Notes: a model not told the origin generated them from the letters alone. A stretch of 64,000 nucleotides of DNA from Streptomyces griseoluteus (GCA_000717735.1 JOBE01000044.1:1-64000); one strand, 5' to 3'. Numbered from the stretch's first letter, positions 42,399-51,051 are shown. Made by a program: numbers and translations.

Positions 42399-44447
42399 CT
42401 ACGGAGCCGTCCCCTCGCCCTCCGGCCGCAGTTCGGCCCAGACGGTCTTGCCCTCGTCGGTGCGGCGCACGCCCCAGTTGTCCGCGAGGGTGGCGCAGAT
42501 CAGCAGACCGCGGCCGCCCTCGTCCACGGCTTTGGCATGGCGCAGGTGCGGTGCGGCCTGGCCCGCGTCGCTGACCTCGCACGTCAGCGTGTCGCCGTCG
42601 GTGATGAGGCGCAGAACGATCGGCGCGGCGCCGTAGCGGACGGCGTTGGTGACGAGTTCGCTGACGACGAGCGTGGCCGTGAACGGGTCGACGGGGTGCT
42701 TCCACTGCCGGAGCCGCTCCTCGACATGCGCCCGTGCCGCACCGACGGCCGAGAAGTCGAAGGGGACGGCCCACTGGCCCAGCTCGCTGGGGGGCAGGTG
42801 CCGTGTGCGGGCGATCAGCAGGACGCGGTCGGGAGCCAGGAGCCGTTCCACGGCGTCCGCCATCGCCTCCGGGGTGCGGTCCGGGTGCGCGAGGGCGTTG
42901 ACGACGTCCGCCGTACGCGGGCCCGCGTCACCGGACTCGGCCGCGGAGGCCAGGCAGAGGGTGCTGCCTTCGGGCAGGGAGAAGGTGGAGCAGGCGAACG
43001 GCGGCCCCTCGGCGCCCAGCAGGGGTCCGTCGTCGACGGGCTTCGTGTCGACCGATCCGTCGGGGCGGACGACGGCGAACAGCGAGGAGCCGGCCCGTGC
43101 GAGGTCCAGCCGCCCGTCGACCGGGTCGTGGACGGCGATCGTGCAGCTCGCCGTGGGATGGTCGCCGCCCTCGGGCGGGCCCGGGGAGTCCGCGGCGCTT
43201 CCCGCGCCCGGGGAGGTGTCCTGTTCGGCGCTGAGCCGCAGGGTGGTGGCGTGGAGGCGGGCGAGGAGTTCGTGGGGGTCGAGGTCGAGCGTGGTGAGGC
43301 TGTGCACGGCGGTCCGCAGCCGGCTCATGGTGGCCACGGCGCTCAGGCCGGCCTGCTCGACCTGGCCGACGACGAGTGCGACTCGGGCCCCGGGGAGCGG
43401 GATGACGTCGAACCACGAGCCCGCGGCGCTGCCGCCGGGCCGGTGCCGCAGGGCCACGTCGACGGCGCTCTGGGTGGCCTGCTCCTGGCGCAGCGGCCAG
43501 CTCTGCAGCGCCGTCATGACGATGTGCTCGCGCGTGAACCGCAGGGCGTTCTCCAGGCAGGTCGCCGTACGACTCGCGATGCCCTCGGCCAGTGCGATGT
43601 CCTCCTCCCCGTACGACTCGCCTCCGTTCGCGCGCCGGAAGGCGACGGCCCCGAAGATCTGGCCCCGTACCGCCAGAGGGGTGACGAGCCGGGCGCCAGG
43701 GGCCCCGCCGTGCCCGTCCGGCGGCAGCAGCGACGCCGACGAGGGCAGGGTGGATCCGAAGATCCCGGGCAGGAGGGCGGCGCCGGCCTCCGGCACCGGG
43801 GGCGCCGCCCCGGTCCGTCCTGTCGCCGCGCACCTCAGCAGGGGAGCCGGGTCCCGGGACAGGAGACCGGGTGCCCGTCCTTTCAGCACGGCGTCGGTGA
43901 GGGCGACCACCACCCAGTCGGCGAATCCCGGCACCGTCACGTCGACGAGCTCCCGCGCGGTGCGCTCGACGTCCAGGCTGGTGCCGATGCGCTCGTGGAC
44001 GTCGTGCAGGAGCCGAAGGCGTGCGTGGGCGCGTTCGCGTTCGGTGACGTCCGTGCTGGTGACGACCACTCCGAGGACGGTTCCCCGCCGGTCCTGGAGC
44101 CGGTGGGCGGAGACCGAGAACACGTGCTTCGTGTGCGGATCGGTGGGCGGCCGGCCCGTGACGAGGCGGTCGAGCGCCGGGTGGCCGGTGGCGAGCACCT
44201 TTCTCAGCACGTCCTCGTCGACGCTCACTCCGGCCGGGGCGTACGCCTCGCTCACCGGCAACCCGAGGATCCGGTCGGCCGAGATGCCGCGAATGCCGAC
44301 GGCGACGGTGTTCACCCGTACCACGCGCAGGTCCGTGTCGAGGACGTGGAGGCCGACGTCCGACTGGGCGAACACCGCCTCCAGGACGGCCTCGTCCCAG
44401 GGGTCCGTGGGGTGGGGCTGCCGGGACTCCTCGGGGTCGGAGCTCAC
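42399..44447 (-). CDS. PAS-GAF sensor with a degenerate PP2C domain and HATPase domain
   Basis: A multi-domain regulator of about 682 residues: PAS (about 25-140), GAF (about 145-305), a SpoIIE-like PP2C domain (about 325-535) and a C-terminal GHKL anti-sigma-like ATPase (about 550-675, ELVTNAVRYG and EGGRGLLI). The phosphatase domain keeps its framework (WFDVIPLPGARVALVV) but not its metal ligands. The usual GGDWYD reads AAGSWFD, GDVMGHG reads GQVEQAG, the DG motif near the end is lost, and the final DD is DR. It is therefore probably a catalytically dead phosphatase that works as a scaffold. I start at GTG 44447, with GGGAGG upstream. Confidence 0.85.
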   Translation of the reverse strand: MSSDPEESRQPHPTDPWDEAVLEAVFAQSDVGLHVLDTDLRVVRVNTVAVGIRGISADRILGLPVSEAYAPAGVSVDEDVLRKVLATGHPALDRLVTGRPPTDPHTKHVFSVSAHRLQDRRGTVLGVVVTSTDVTERERAHARLRLLHDVHERIGTSLDVERTARELVDVTVPGFADWVVVALTDAVLKGRAPGLLSRDPAPLLRCAATGRTGAAPPVPEAGAALLPGIFGSTLPSSASLLPPDGHGGAPGARLVTPLAVRGQIFGAVAFRRANGGESYGEEDIALAEGIASRTATCLENALRFTREHIVMTALQSWPLRQEQATQSAVDVALRHRPGGSAAGSWFDVIPLPGARVALVVGQVEQAGLSAVATMSRLRTAVHSLTTLDLDPHELLARLHATTLRLSAEQDTSPGAGSAADSPGPPEGGDHPTASCTIAVHDPVDGRLDLARAGSSLFAVVRPDGSVDTKPVDDGPLLGAEGPPFACSTFSLPEGSTLCLASAAESGDAGPRTADVVNALAHPDRTPEAMADAVERLLAPDRVLLIARTRHLPPSELGQWAVPFDFSAVGAARAHVEERLRQWKHPVDPFTATLVVSELVTNAVRYGAAPIVLRLITDGDTLTCEVSDAGQAAPHLRHAKAVDEGGRGLLICATLADNWGVRRTDEGKTVWAELRPEGEGTAP

Positions 44448-44504
44448 TCGTGCCTCCCGCACGTCGGGGAACGCGTTCTCGGGCCGGACCGGCCGAGGGC
44501 GGCG

Positions 44505-44605
44505 AGGGCCTGTCCGGCTGATCAGGGCCGGACAGGCCCTGGGCCGTGTCCGGAAAGTCCCGCCTGAGCCCTCTGGGCAGACGGCGCTACTTTCCGGACA
44601 CGGCC
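44505..44605. repeat. Two adjacent palindromes of the TGTCCGG repeat family
   Basis: First palindrome: 13-base arms at 44505-44517 and 44528-44540. Second: 17-base arms at 44542-44558 and 44589-44605 around a 30-base centre. Both carry a (C/G)TGTCCGG core like the repeats at 19322 and 21503. They lie between the M64 gene and the PAS-HATPase gene and could also act as terminators for the former. The geneless stretch 44448-44720 contains nothing else I can support. Confidence 0.8.
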
Positions 44606-44720
44606 TGGGCGCGAGCCCGGCCGCCCGGCCCTACGAGCTTCACCCGGATCGACGGCGCACGCGAACGGAACGCGAACGGGCGGACCGCCGGCCGCGGGCG
44701 GCACGGCCCGGTCAGGGGCG

Positions 44721-46049
44721 TCAGCGCACTCGCCAGCTCAGAGAGTTGGCCGTCGCCGCGCGGACCGCGGGGTCGCGTACGGACGCCGTGGTGTCGGTGA
44801 CGGTGGCCGTCACGCGCTGGCCGCTGCGCGTGGCGCCGAGTTCGGCGGGTGTCACCGACAGGTCGCCGGCGGCGGCGGTGACCTGTCGGCCGTCGACGTA
44901 CCAGGTCAGGCTGAGGCCCGCGAGGCCGGTCAGCGGAGCGAGCCGCACGCTCAGTGCCTGGGTGGAGCCGACCCGCGTGCCGGTCGGCACCGTCGAGGTC
45001 AGGGCGTCCGCGTAGGTGTAGAAGCCCTTGATCATCGTCTCGCGGCCGACGTGGTTGAACTCCGTGGAGGTCAGGGTCCGCATGAGGGAGGTGCTGGTCG
45101 GGCGGTAGACGCCGGTCTCGTAGTAGTCACCGCCCTCGTAGGTGCCGACGACCGAGCCGGTCGGGTCCTGTTCGCCGAGCCAGCGGTACCACTTGCGGGC
45201 GTCGAGTTCGGCGGTGACGGAGATGTTGGCGCTGGCCGACGACGGGTAGGGGTAGGCGCCGTAGCCGGCGTACTGGTACTCGTCGGCCAGGTCGCCTATG
45301 GAGTGTCCGAGTTCGTGGGCGCCTATGAGGTACGACTTCGCGTTGTCCGAGGACATGGTCGCGACGCCGTGGTACGACGCCCCGGCCGGCGGGGTGGCGA
45401 AGGAGTAGCCGGCGCCACCGTACTTGGCGGAGTTGGAGATCACGAAGACGATGTCCGAGGCGGGCGCCTGGTTGGCGTACGCGGTGACCTTCGACGTGTC
45501 GACGCAGAGCAGCCGCTCCGTGTCGTCGCAGAAGAAGTAGGAGCTGAGGGCCGTGTTCCGCACGGCGTCCGCGGTCGGGTCGCCGGAGACGCCGGACTCG
45601 GCGGAGGCGGTGTCCACCAGCCAGATGTTGAACAGGCCCCGGTAGCTGGCGTACGGCTCGATGGCGAAGACCGCGTCGAGGGTGGCCTGCGCGTCGTTAC
45701 GGAAGTCGGCCTGCTGGTCCGCGGTGTATCCGTCGCCCATGACCACCAGGTCGAGCCGTCCGGAGACGGGTCCGGTCTCCTGGACGGCCGTGACCGCCGT
45801 CGCGGCGGGCGGGGTGGAGGACTGGTGGCGGGCGACCTTGGCCGGCGGCCGCGGCGGGACCTTCTTGTGCCGGGGCGTGGCCGCGGGGCCTTCGAAGTAC
45901 TCGACCTCGTGCGTGGCCACCGGGTCGGAGCCGGTGGCGGCGGCCGGGGCGGCCCCGGCCGTGTGCGCGCCGGCCAGCAGGGCCGCTGCGGTGACGGCGG
46001 CGGCGACGGAGGTGATCCAGCGTGTACGGGTGCGTCCGTGTCCGGGCAC
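44721..46049 (-). CDS. Secreted metallopeptidase, M64 family
   Basis: A protein of about 442 residues with a signal peptide (ITSVAAAVTAAALLAGAHTAGAAP) and a proline-rich propeptide-like segment. The catalytic zinc motif HELGHSIGDLADEY is intact, as in IgA-peptidase M64 family enzymes. It also has LDLVVMGDGYTADQQADF and an IWLVDTAS region typical of the family. A C-terminal Ig-like domain (LSVRLAPLTGLAGLSLTWYVDG) follows. It starts at GTG 46049. It is a secreted protease, common in Streptomyces. Its upstream region contains an inverted repeat described separately. Confidence 0.92.
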   Translation of the reverse strand: MPGHGRTRTRWITSVAAAVTAAALLAGAHTAGAAPAAATGSDPVATHEVEYFEGPAATPRHKKVPPRPPAKVARHQSSTPPAATAVTAVQETGPVSGRLDLVVMGDGYTADQQADFRNDAQATLDAVFAIEPYASYRGLFNIWLVDTASAESGVSGDPTADAVRNTALSSYFFCDDTERLLCVDTSKVTAYANQAPASDIVFVISNSAKYGGAGYSFATPPAGASYHGVATMSSDNAKSYLIGAHELGHSIGDLADEYQYAGYGAYPYPSSASANISVTAELDARKWYRWLGEQDPTGSVVGTYEGGDYYETGVYRPTSTSLMRTLTSTEFNHVGRETMIKGFYTYADALTSTVPTGTRVGSTQALSVRLAPLTGLAGLSLTWYVDGRQVTAAAGDLSVTPAELGATRSGQRVTATVTDTTASVRDPAVRAATANSLSWRVR

Positions 46050-46080
46050 GACAACCTCTCTAAAGCGGTTGGGTAATTGG

Positions 46081-46100
46081 GCTTAAGTAGCCGCTTAAGC
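46081..46100. promoter_or_regulatory. Possible operator upstream of the M64 gene
   Basis: GCTTAAG and CTTAAGC, separated by TAGCCG, form a seven-base inverted repeat about 32 bases upstream of the peptidase start. It sits within an unusually AT-rich stretch (TAATTGGGCTTAAG) for this genome, as expected of a promoter region. The regulator is unknown. The adjacent XRE gene is one candidate. Confidence 0.35.
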
Positions 46101-46211
46101 TAGGGGCTCGACCGCCCGGTCCACAAGGCTTCGGCGGGAGCGGGTAGGACGGGACGCGGGACGGCGGTCACGGCTGTCGCGGGCGCGGCGGGCGACAGGG
46201 GAGGCACTGGC

Positions 46212-47564
46212 ATGATGGAACGCATGGCGAAGCGGGACGACCCCCGGACCATCGGCCGCAGGGTCCAGCGACTGCGGCGCGAACGGGGGCTGACACAGCG
46301 GCAACTGGCCGAACCGGCCTACACGTCCGCGTACGTCTCCACCCTGGAGGCCGGTCGCGTACGCCCCTCCGACGAGGCGCTGCACCACCTCGCCGGCCGG
46401 CTCGGCGTCACCTTCGAGGAGCTCGCCACCGGACGGCCCGCCCATCTCGCCACCGACCTGCGCCTCCGGCTCACCGAGGCCCAGCGCACCCTCGCCCTCG
46501 GCGAGGCCGAACAGGCCGCCGTCCAGTACACCGGTCTGCTCGGGGAGGCCGAGGCGCACGAACTCGTCGAGGAACAGGCCACCGCACAGCTCGGGCTCGG
46601 CGAATGCCGTCTCGAGACCGGCGACCTCACGGCCGCCCGCGCACACTTCGAGCGCGCCGAGCAGACCCTCGCGGACGCCTCGCTGCCCGCCCGCGTGCCG
46701 GCCCGGCGGGGCCGTGCCGTCGCCCACTACCTGGCCGGTGAGCTCCGCTACGCCGTCTACCTCCTGGAGTCCACGCTCGACGAGCTCAACCTCGGCGGGC
46801 TGCACGACCCCGACGCACTGCTCCTGCTCTACACCGCCTCGATCGGCCCCTACATGGACCTGGGCGCGCAGGCCCGCGCCGCCCAGGCGGCCGAGCTGGC
46901 ACTCGCCCTCGCCCCGCAGGTCGGGGATCCCGCGCTGATCGCCCGCATGCACCGCTCGGTCGCCCGCACTCTCCTCGCCGAGGGCCGGATCGCCGAGGCC
47001 GACACCTCGCTGGCCAAGGCCGCCGAGATGTACCGCCAGCTGAAGATCCGTACCGAGCTGGCCAACTGCCGCTGGATGCGCGGCTATGTGTACGCCCAGA
47101 ACGGGGACCTCGCCCGGGCCGAGGAGGAGCTGCGGGCCGCGCAGGCCATGCTCGCCTCCCATCACGCCGCCCTCTACAGCAGCCAGGTCGCCGTCGAACT
47201 CGCCGACGTGCTGCACAGACGCGGCAGCTCCGAGGAGGCCGCGGAGCTGCTGCGCGGGGTGCTCGGGGGGCTGTCGCCGGAACGCGGCGCGGTCCATGCC
47301 GCCGCCGCACACCGGCTGCTCGGCATCATCGCCGAGGACGCCCGCGACACCGAGGCGGCCGAGGAGCACTACGTCCGCGCGATGAGCCTCCTGGAACGCG
47401 CGGGCGCCGCCGGGGACCTCGCCGACCTGTGCCGGCTCCTCGGTGACCTGCTGCGCCGCACCGGCCGGACGGAGGCCGCGCTCGACGCGTACCGCACGGG
47501 CCTCGGCCACCGCACGGCCGGCACCACGACCCTTGGCCCCGCGCCGGCGCATCCGCCTCTGTAG
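46212..47564 (+). CDS. XRE-family regulator with TPR repeats
   Basis: A protein of 450 residues. The helix-turn-helix lies at residues about 12-70 (IGRRVQRLRRERGLTQRQLA, YVSTLEAGRVRPS). The rest is about nine tetratricopeptide-like helix pairs (AAVQYTGLLGEAEAHELVEEQAT, GDLTAARAHFERAEQTLAD, AEEHYVRAMSLLERAG). Such HTH-TPR proteins in Streptomyces often sense peptides or protein partners. It starts at ATG 46212 with GGGGAGG upstream. It converges on the UDG-ART gene and is divergent from the M64 gene. Confidence 0.88.
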   Translation: MMERMAKRDDPRTIGRRVQRLRRERGLTQRQLAEPAYTSAYVSTLEAGRVRPSDEALHHLAGRLGVTFEELATGRPAHLATDLRLRLTEAQRTLALGEAEQAAVQYTGLLGEAEAHELVEEQATAQLGLGECRLETGDLTAARAHFERAEQTLADASLPARVPARRGRAVAHYLAGELRYAVYLLESTLDELNLGGLHDPDALLLLYTASIGPYMDLGAQARAAQAAELALALAPQVGDPALIARMHRSVARTLLAEGRIAEADTSLAKAAEMYRQLKIRTELANCRWMRGYVYAQNGDLARAEEELRAAQAMLASHHAALYSSQVAVELADVLHRRGSSEEAAELLRGVLGGLSPERGAVHAAAAHRLLGIIAEDARDTEAAEEHYVRAMSLLERAGAAGDLADLCRLLGDLLRRTGRTEAALDAYRTGLGHRTAGTTTLGPAPAHPPL

Positions 47565-47639
47565 GGCGAACGGCCGGGTGGGCTCGGGTCGTGTCGTGTC
47601 GTGTCGGGGCAGGACAGGTCCGGTCGGTCGGGCCGGTCC

Positions 47640-49277
47640 CTAGGACACCAGCCCCTGACCCTCCAGCTCCGTCAGCCGCACCGTGCACAGTCCGCCGCGC
47701 TCGGCCTTCACGTCCGTCACCTTCAGCTGGGTGCCCGGCGCGAGGATGTACTCCTCCTCGCCCGTGAAGGCGGAGAACCGCCGGATCCCCACGGCCCGTG
47801 CCGGTGTCACCTCGAACAGGGTCCGCTTGCCACGGCTCCCGAGGAAGCCCCGGGCCACGCCCAGTTCGGACGTGCACGACGACACGCCCCACCACGTCAC
47901 CGTGCGGCCCGTCGGGTACTGGGACCGCAGGTCAAGTGCCACGCCCCGCCACAGGGGCTGTGTCCGCGCCGGCAGCGCCGCCACCGCCGAGAACAGCAGC
48001 CGCAGGTACGGCAGGTACGGCACCACCCGCTCCCGGTCCGAGGAACGCAGCACGGCGTTGATCTCGCGGTAGAACGCCGACTCGCACGTGTACAGGTACA
48101 GCGCCGAGATCGCGTCGGCGGACAGCCCGTCCGCGGCCTGCGCCGCCGCGGCCTTGGTCTCTCCGAACAGACTCGACCGCTCGATGTGCCGGTCCAGGTT
48201 CACGAGCACCCGCGACACCGGCTCGACGGCTTTGCGGAACTCCATCAACGGCGTGTCGAACACCCCGGTGATCGGCGGCAGGACGAGCCCCTCGTCCCTG
48301 ACGCTCGTGAGCCGCTCCAGATACAGCTGGTGCAGCTCCATCGTGGACGCGATGAACGCCCCCATCCGCTCCGCGACGCCACCGCCCTCCGGACCGCCAC
48401 GGCCCGTCGTCTCCTGGTCCCAGCCCTTCCGGGGCAGCCAGTCGATCGGCTCGGCGCCCACCGACGCCAGGGCGTCGTTCACCTGGGCGAAGTGGTCGCC
48501 CTCGCAGAAGATGTCGCCCTGCGCCGCCGGGTTCGGGTGGTCCAGGTGCCGGACCTCGACCCCCGGGTACTTCTTCTCCAGCCGCTGGACGACCCTCTTC
48601 AGGCTGCGGGCGTGCGCGCCCCACCAGGCGAAGACGACACCCCGGTCCTCCTCCTCCGCGTCCTGCTTGGCCCGGAGGATCTCCTCGACGATCTGCTCCG
48701 CGACGGGCCGCCAGAACGACGTGTGCAGATCGGTCGGCATCGCCCCGTCCGTACTCGCCGTGAGGGACGCGTTCAGCAGCAGTACGCCCTGGGTGAGCAT
48801 CGCCTGGAACCACTCCGGCGGCTGGACCGTGTCCTCCTTCTTCAGCAGGCTCCGGACGTCCGCGATCGGCGTCTTCTTGACGATGCCGTACTTCCACATC
48901 GCGGCCGCCTTGATGATGCAGCGCATGCTGACCACCCGGCCGAACTGGCTGTCCTTCCAGTCGTTGAAGGTGTTGTCGAACATCGCGATGCCGGTCGCGC
49001 TCTCCGCCCGCGGATACGGGTTCTGTCCGAAGACGACCACCTTCCACTTCTGCGGCGGATGCGGCTTCAGCGCCTGGAACGTCAGCTCGCGGACCGGCAC
49101 CACCTCGGGACTGCGCTTCGGGCCGATGAAGTCGGCGGCCCCAGGCTGCGCCTCGACCACCGGACCCAGCAACGGCAGCCACGGCTCTCCGCCGCCGGTG
49201 AACAGCTCGGCAAGACCCAGCGGATCCCCTGCCGGGGGCACGGTCCCGCCCGCGGCCGGAACGTCGGTTTCACTCAC
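47640..49277 (-). CDS. Uracil-DNA-glycosylase-like domain fused to a mono-ADP-ribosyltransferase
   Basis: A 545-residue protein with two halves. Residues about 60-285 are a family 1 UDG fold: GQNPYP at 84-89 (usually GQDPYH), LLLNASLT at 166-173, FAWWGAHA at 216-223, and HPNP at 247-250 with FCEGDHFAQVND following. The water-activating Asp is replaced by Asn86, so glycosylase activity may be reduced or altered. Residues about 385-525 are an R-S-E-class ADP-ribosyltransferase: Arg444 in LWRGV, the STS-like SSCTS at 466-470, and E507-E-E509 (ExE), the arginine-specific signature. It starts at GTG 49277. It lies 70 bases downstream of a macro-domain remnant on the same strand. Inference: a defence or toxin-like effector acting on DNA and on a protein. 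Confidence 0.85.
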   Translation of the reverse strand: MSETDVPAAGGTVPPAGDPLGLAELFTGGGEPWLPLLGPVVEAQPGAADFIGPKRSPEVVPVRELTFQALKPHPPQKWKVVVFGQNPYPRAESATGIAMFDNTFNDWKDSQFGRVVSMRCIIKAAAMWKYGIVKKTPIADVRSLLKKEDTVQPPEWFQAMLTQGVLLLNASLTASTDGAMPTDLHTSFWRPVAEQIVEEILRAKQDAEEEDRGVVFAWWGAHARSLKRVVQRLEKKYPGVEVRHLDHPNPAAQGDIFCEGDHFAQVNDALASVGAEPIDWLPRKGWDQETTGRGGPEGGGVAERMGAFIASTMELHQLYLERLTSVRDEGLVLPPITGVFDTPLMEFRKAVEPVSRVLVNLDRHIERSSLFGETKAAAAQAADGLSADAISALYLYTCESAFYREINAVLRSSDRERVVPYLPYLRLLFSAVAALPARTQPLWRGVALDLRSQYPTGRTVTWWGVSSCTSELGVARGFLGSRGKRTLFEVTPARAVGIRRFSAFTGEEEYILAPGTQLKVTDVKAERGGLCTVRLTELEGQGLVS

Positions 49278-49347
49278 GAGGGCAGAACTCCCGGAACTCG
49301 AATCCGGCGCGCTCTGCGGTGCGGCGCCGGCCTGTTGGACGGTCGGG

Positions 49348-49872
49348 TCAGTGACGAAAGGAAGGCCGCTCCGGCACGTTGATCCGGACCCGCCGCGCGG
49401 ACCCCGCTCCCTCGATGTCGTCGAGCCGGCCGAGCACCGCGGCCCTCAACTCGTCGTAACCGGCGAACCCGTGGTCGTGGAACAGGGTGTAGCCCGTCCA
49501 CATCAGATTGGCGCAGACCGTGGCCGGCACCCGTCCCGTCTGCGCGCCCATGCCCACGAGCGCGACCGACCGGATGCTGCCCGGCCGTGCCCGGTTCTGC
49601 AGGTGCACCGCCTGGAACGCGGCCGCGCACGCCAGTGCCACGTTCATGGTCTCGCTGATGTTCTGCGAGGACTGTCGCATCGTCGGCGTCGAGATCAGAT
49701 ACCTCGGCACGGCCGCCCCGGACGGGACGCACGCCGGACTCCCACGAATCCACCCCTCTCGCACACCTTCTCGAACGTTCTCCAAGCTATGGCGACCCAC
49801 TGACAACGACGTCCGCCCGCGGCGGCGGCGGGCCGCCGGGCACCTCGTCGCACCTGCCGTACGCAGGGGCAT
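49348..49872 (-). pseudogene. 5'-truncated macro-domain gene
   Basis: The C-terminal part of a macro (ADP-ribose-binding) domain is clear: a GSPACVP loop, LISTPTMRQSSQNISETMNV, and VALVGMGAQTGRVP. The N-terminal half with the GD/NAAN ligand loops is absent in all nearby frames, and the terpene synthase start lies only 100 bases further upstream. The recognisable macro sequence begins at about residue 30-37, where GTG 49764 could be a start. The preceding 30 residues (RRRRGRTS) look like random GC-rich sequence. It appears to be the remains of a gene that once paired with the ADP-ribosyltransferase. A functional short form cannot be excluded. Confidence 0.6.
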
Positions 49873-49972
49873 TGCCCCGGCGTTCCTGGTAGTTGAAGAT
49901 CAAGTCAAGTACTCTTCGAACGCGCCGGGGGGCGTTCGGACATCACCCGGGGGTCACAGCCTGGAGGGTCCC

Positions 49973-50926
49973 GTGTTCCACGCCGCACTGCTCGATCTGC
50001 CGTTCCCGCCGCGCAGCAATCCGCACCGGGAGCACGTCGCGCACCCCCACCAGGAGTGGCTCCGCCGGCACGAAGGGCTTGCCGGGGCCATCGTCGGTGC
50101 CGCGTACGGGAGATGGGACGTCCCCCGTCTCGCCGCGTTCACCAGCCCGGACTGCGCCACCGACGACCTCGCCCTCGCCGCGGACCTGCTCAGCTTCTAC
50201 TTCTTCTTCGACGACCGGTTCGACAGCGATCTCGGCCGGGCCCCGGCGCGCGTCGCGGAGATCTGCACCCGCATGACGGCCCTGCTGCACGGTGAAGGTC
50301 CCGCGCCCGACGCCCGTACCCCCGTCGAGCACGCCTTCGCCGACCTCTGGGAACGCAGTCTGCGCGGCATGTCCGCCCGGTGGCGGGCCCGGTCCGCCTA
50401 CAACTGGGAGTGGTACTTCGCCTGTCACCCCGCCGAGGCCGCGGGCCGGCTCTCCGGCCGGTTCCCGGACCGCGAGGGCTATCTGGCGCTGCGCAGGGGC
50501 ACGGCCGCCATGGAGACCCTCTTCGACATGGTCGAGCGGCTCAACGGGTTCGAGCTGCCGCAGGAGGTGCTGCACCATCCGGTCCTCCGGCGGATGCGCC
50601 AACTGGCCGCCGACATACCGTCGTTCACCAACGACGTGCACTCCTACGCGCAGGAACTCGCCCGGGGCGACGTCGCCAACATGGTGATGATCGTCCGCGA
50701 GGAGCGCGGCGGGACCCCCGAGGAAGCGGCCGTCGAGGTCATGCGCGAGGCCCAGGCGATGGTCGACCGGTTCGTGGAGCTGTCAGCCCAGGTGCCCGAG
50801 ATCTGCGACCTCCTCGGCCTCACCCCGGCCGGGCGCGAGGCCGCCCGCCGGTACGTCGACGGCCTGGCCGCCTGGATCGCCGGCTACCACCGCTGGGAGA
50901 TAGCCACCGGCCGCTACGGCCACTGA
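49973..50926 (+). CDS. Class I terpene synthase
   Basis: A soluble cyclase of about 317 residues. The first Mg-binding motif is FFFDDRFDSD (DDxxD type) near residue 80, and the second is NDVHSYAQE (NSE/DTE triad) near residue 222. A WRARSAYNWEWYFACHP segment sits between them, and a conserved RY-like C-terminus (RWEIATGRYGH) closes it. All catalytic motifs are intact. It starts at GTG 49973 after GGAGGG. No P450 or prenyl-diphosphate synthase lies beside it, so it probably acts alone on farnesyl or geranyl diphosphate. The product cannot be predicted. Confidence 0.93.
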   Translation: MFHAALLDLPFPPRSNPHREHVAHPHQEWLRRHEGLAGAIVGAAYGRWDVPRLAAFTSPDCATDDLALAADLLSFYFFFDDRFDSDLGRAPARVAEICTRMTALLHGEGPAPDARTPVEHAFADLWERSLRGMSARWRARSAYNWEWYFACHPAEAAGRLSGRFPDREGYLALRRGTAAMETLFDMVERLNGFELPQEVLHHPVLRRMRQLAADIPSFTNDVHSYAQELARGDVANMVMIVREERGGTPEEAAVEVMREAQAMVDRFVELSAQVPEICDLLGLTPAGREAARRYVDGLAAWIAGYHRWEIATGRYGH

Positions 50927-51051
50927 ACCGCCGCCGTGCCCCGACGTGGCGGTGGACGCCGTCCAGGTCTCACCGCCGACGTTCGTGCGTAGGACGGGCC
51001 GGCGCGGGTAGCCGCCGGGGCGTGGTCGATCGGAGGAGCGGGGTCGGGACC

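Noticed and set aside
49274..49753. Minus-strand open frame overlapping the macro remnant
   Set aside because: It is Arg/Gly-rich and shows no family sequence, whereas the 49348-49872 frame has the STPTMR and GMGAQTGR motifs. It is a shadow frame of GC-rich DNA.
47640..49872. Assignment as a DarTG toxin-antitoxin system
   Set aside because: DarT is a single-domain DNA thymidine ADP-ribosyltransferase of another type. Here an R-S-ExE ART is fused to a UDG fold and the macro gene is truncated, so only the general ART-macro idea is kept.
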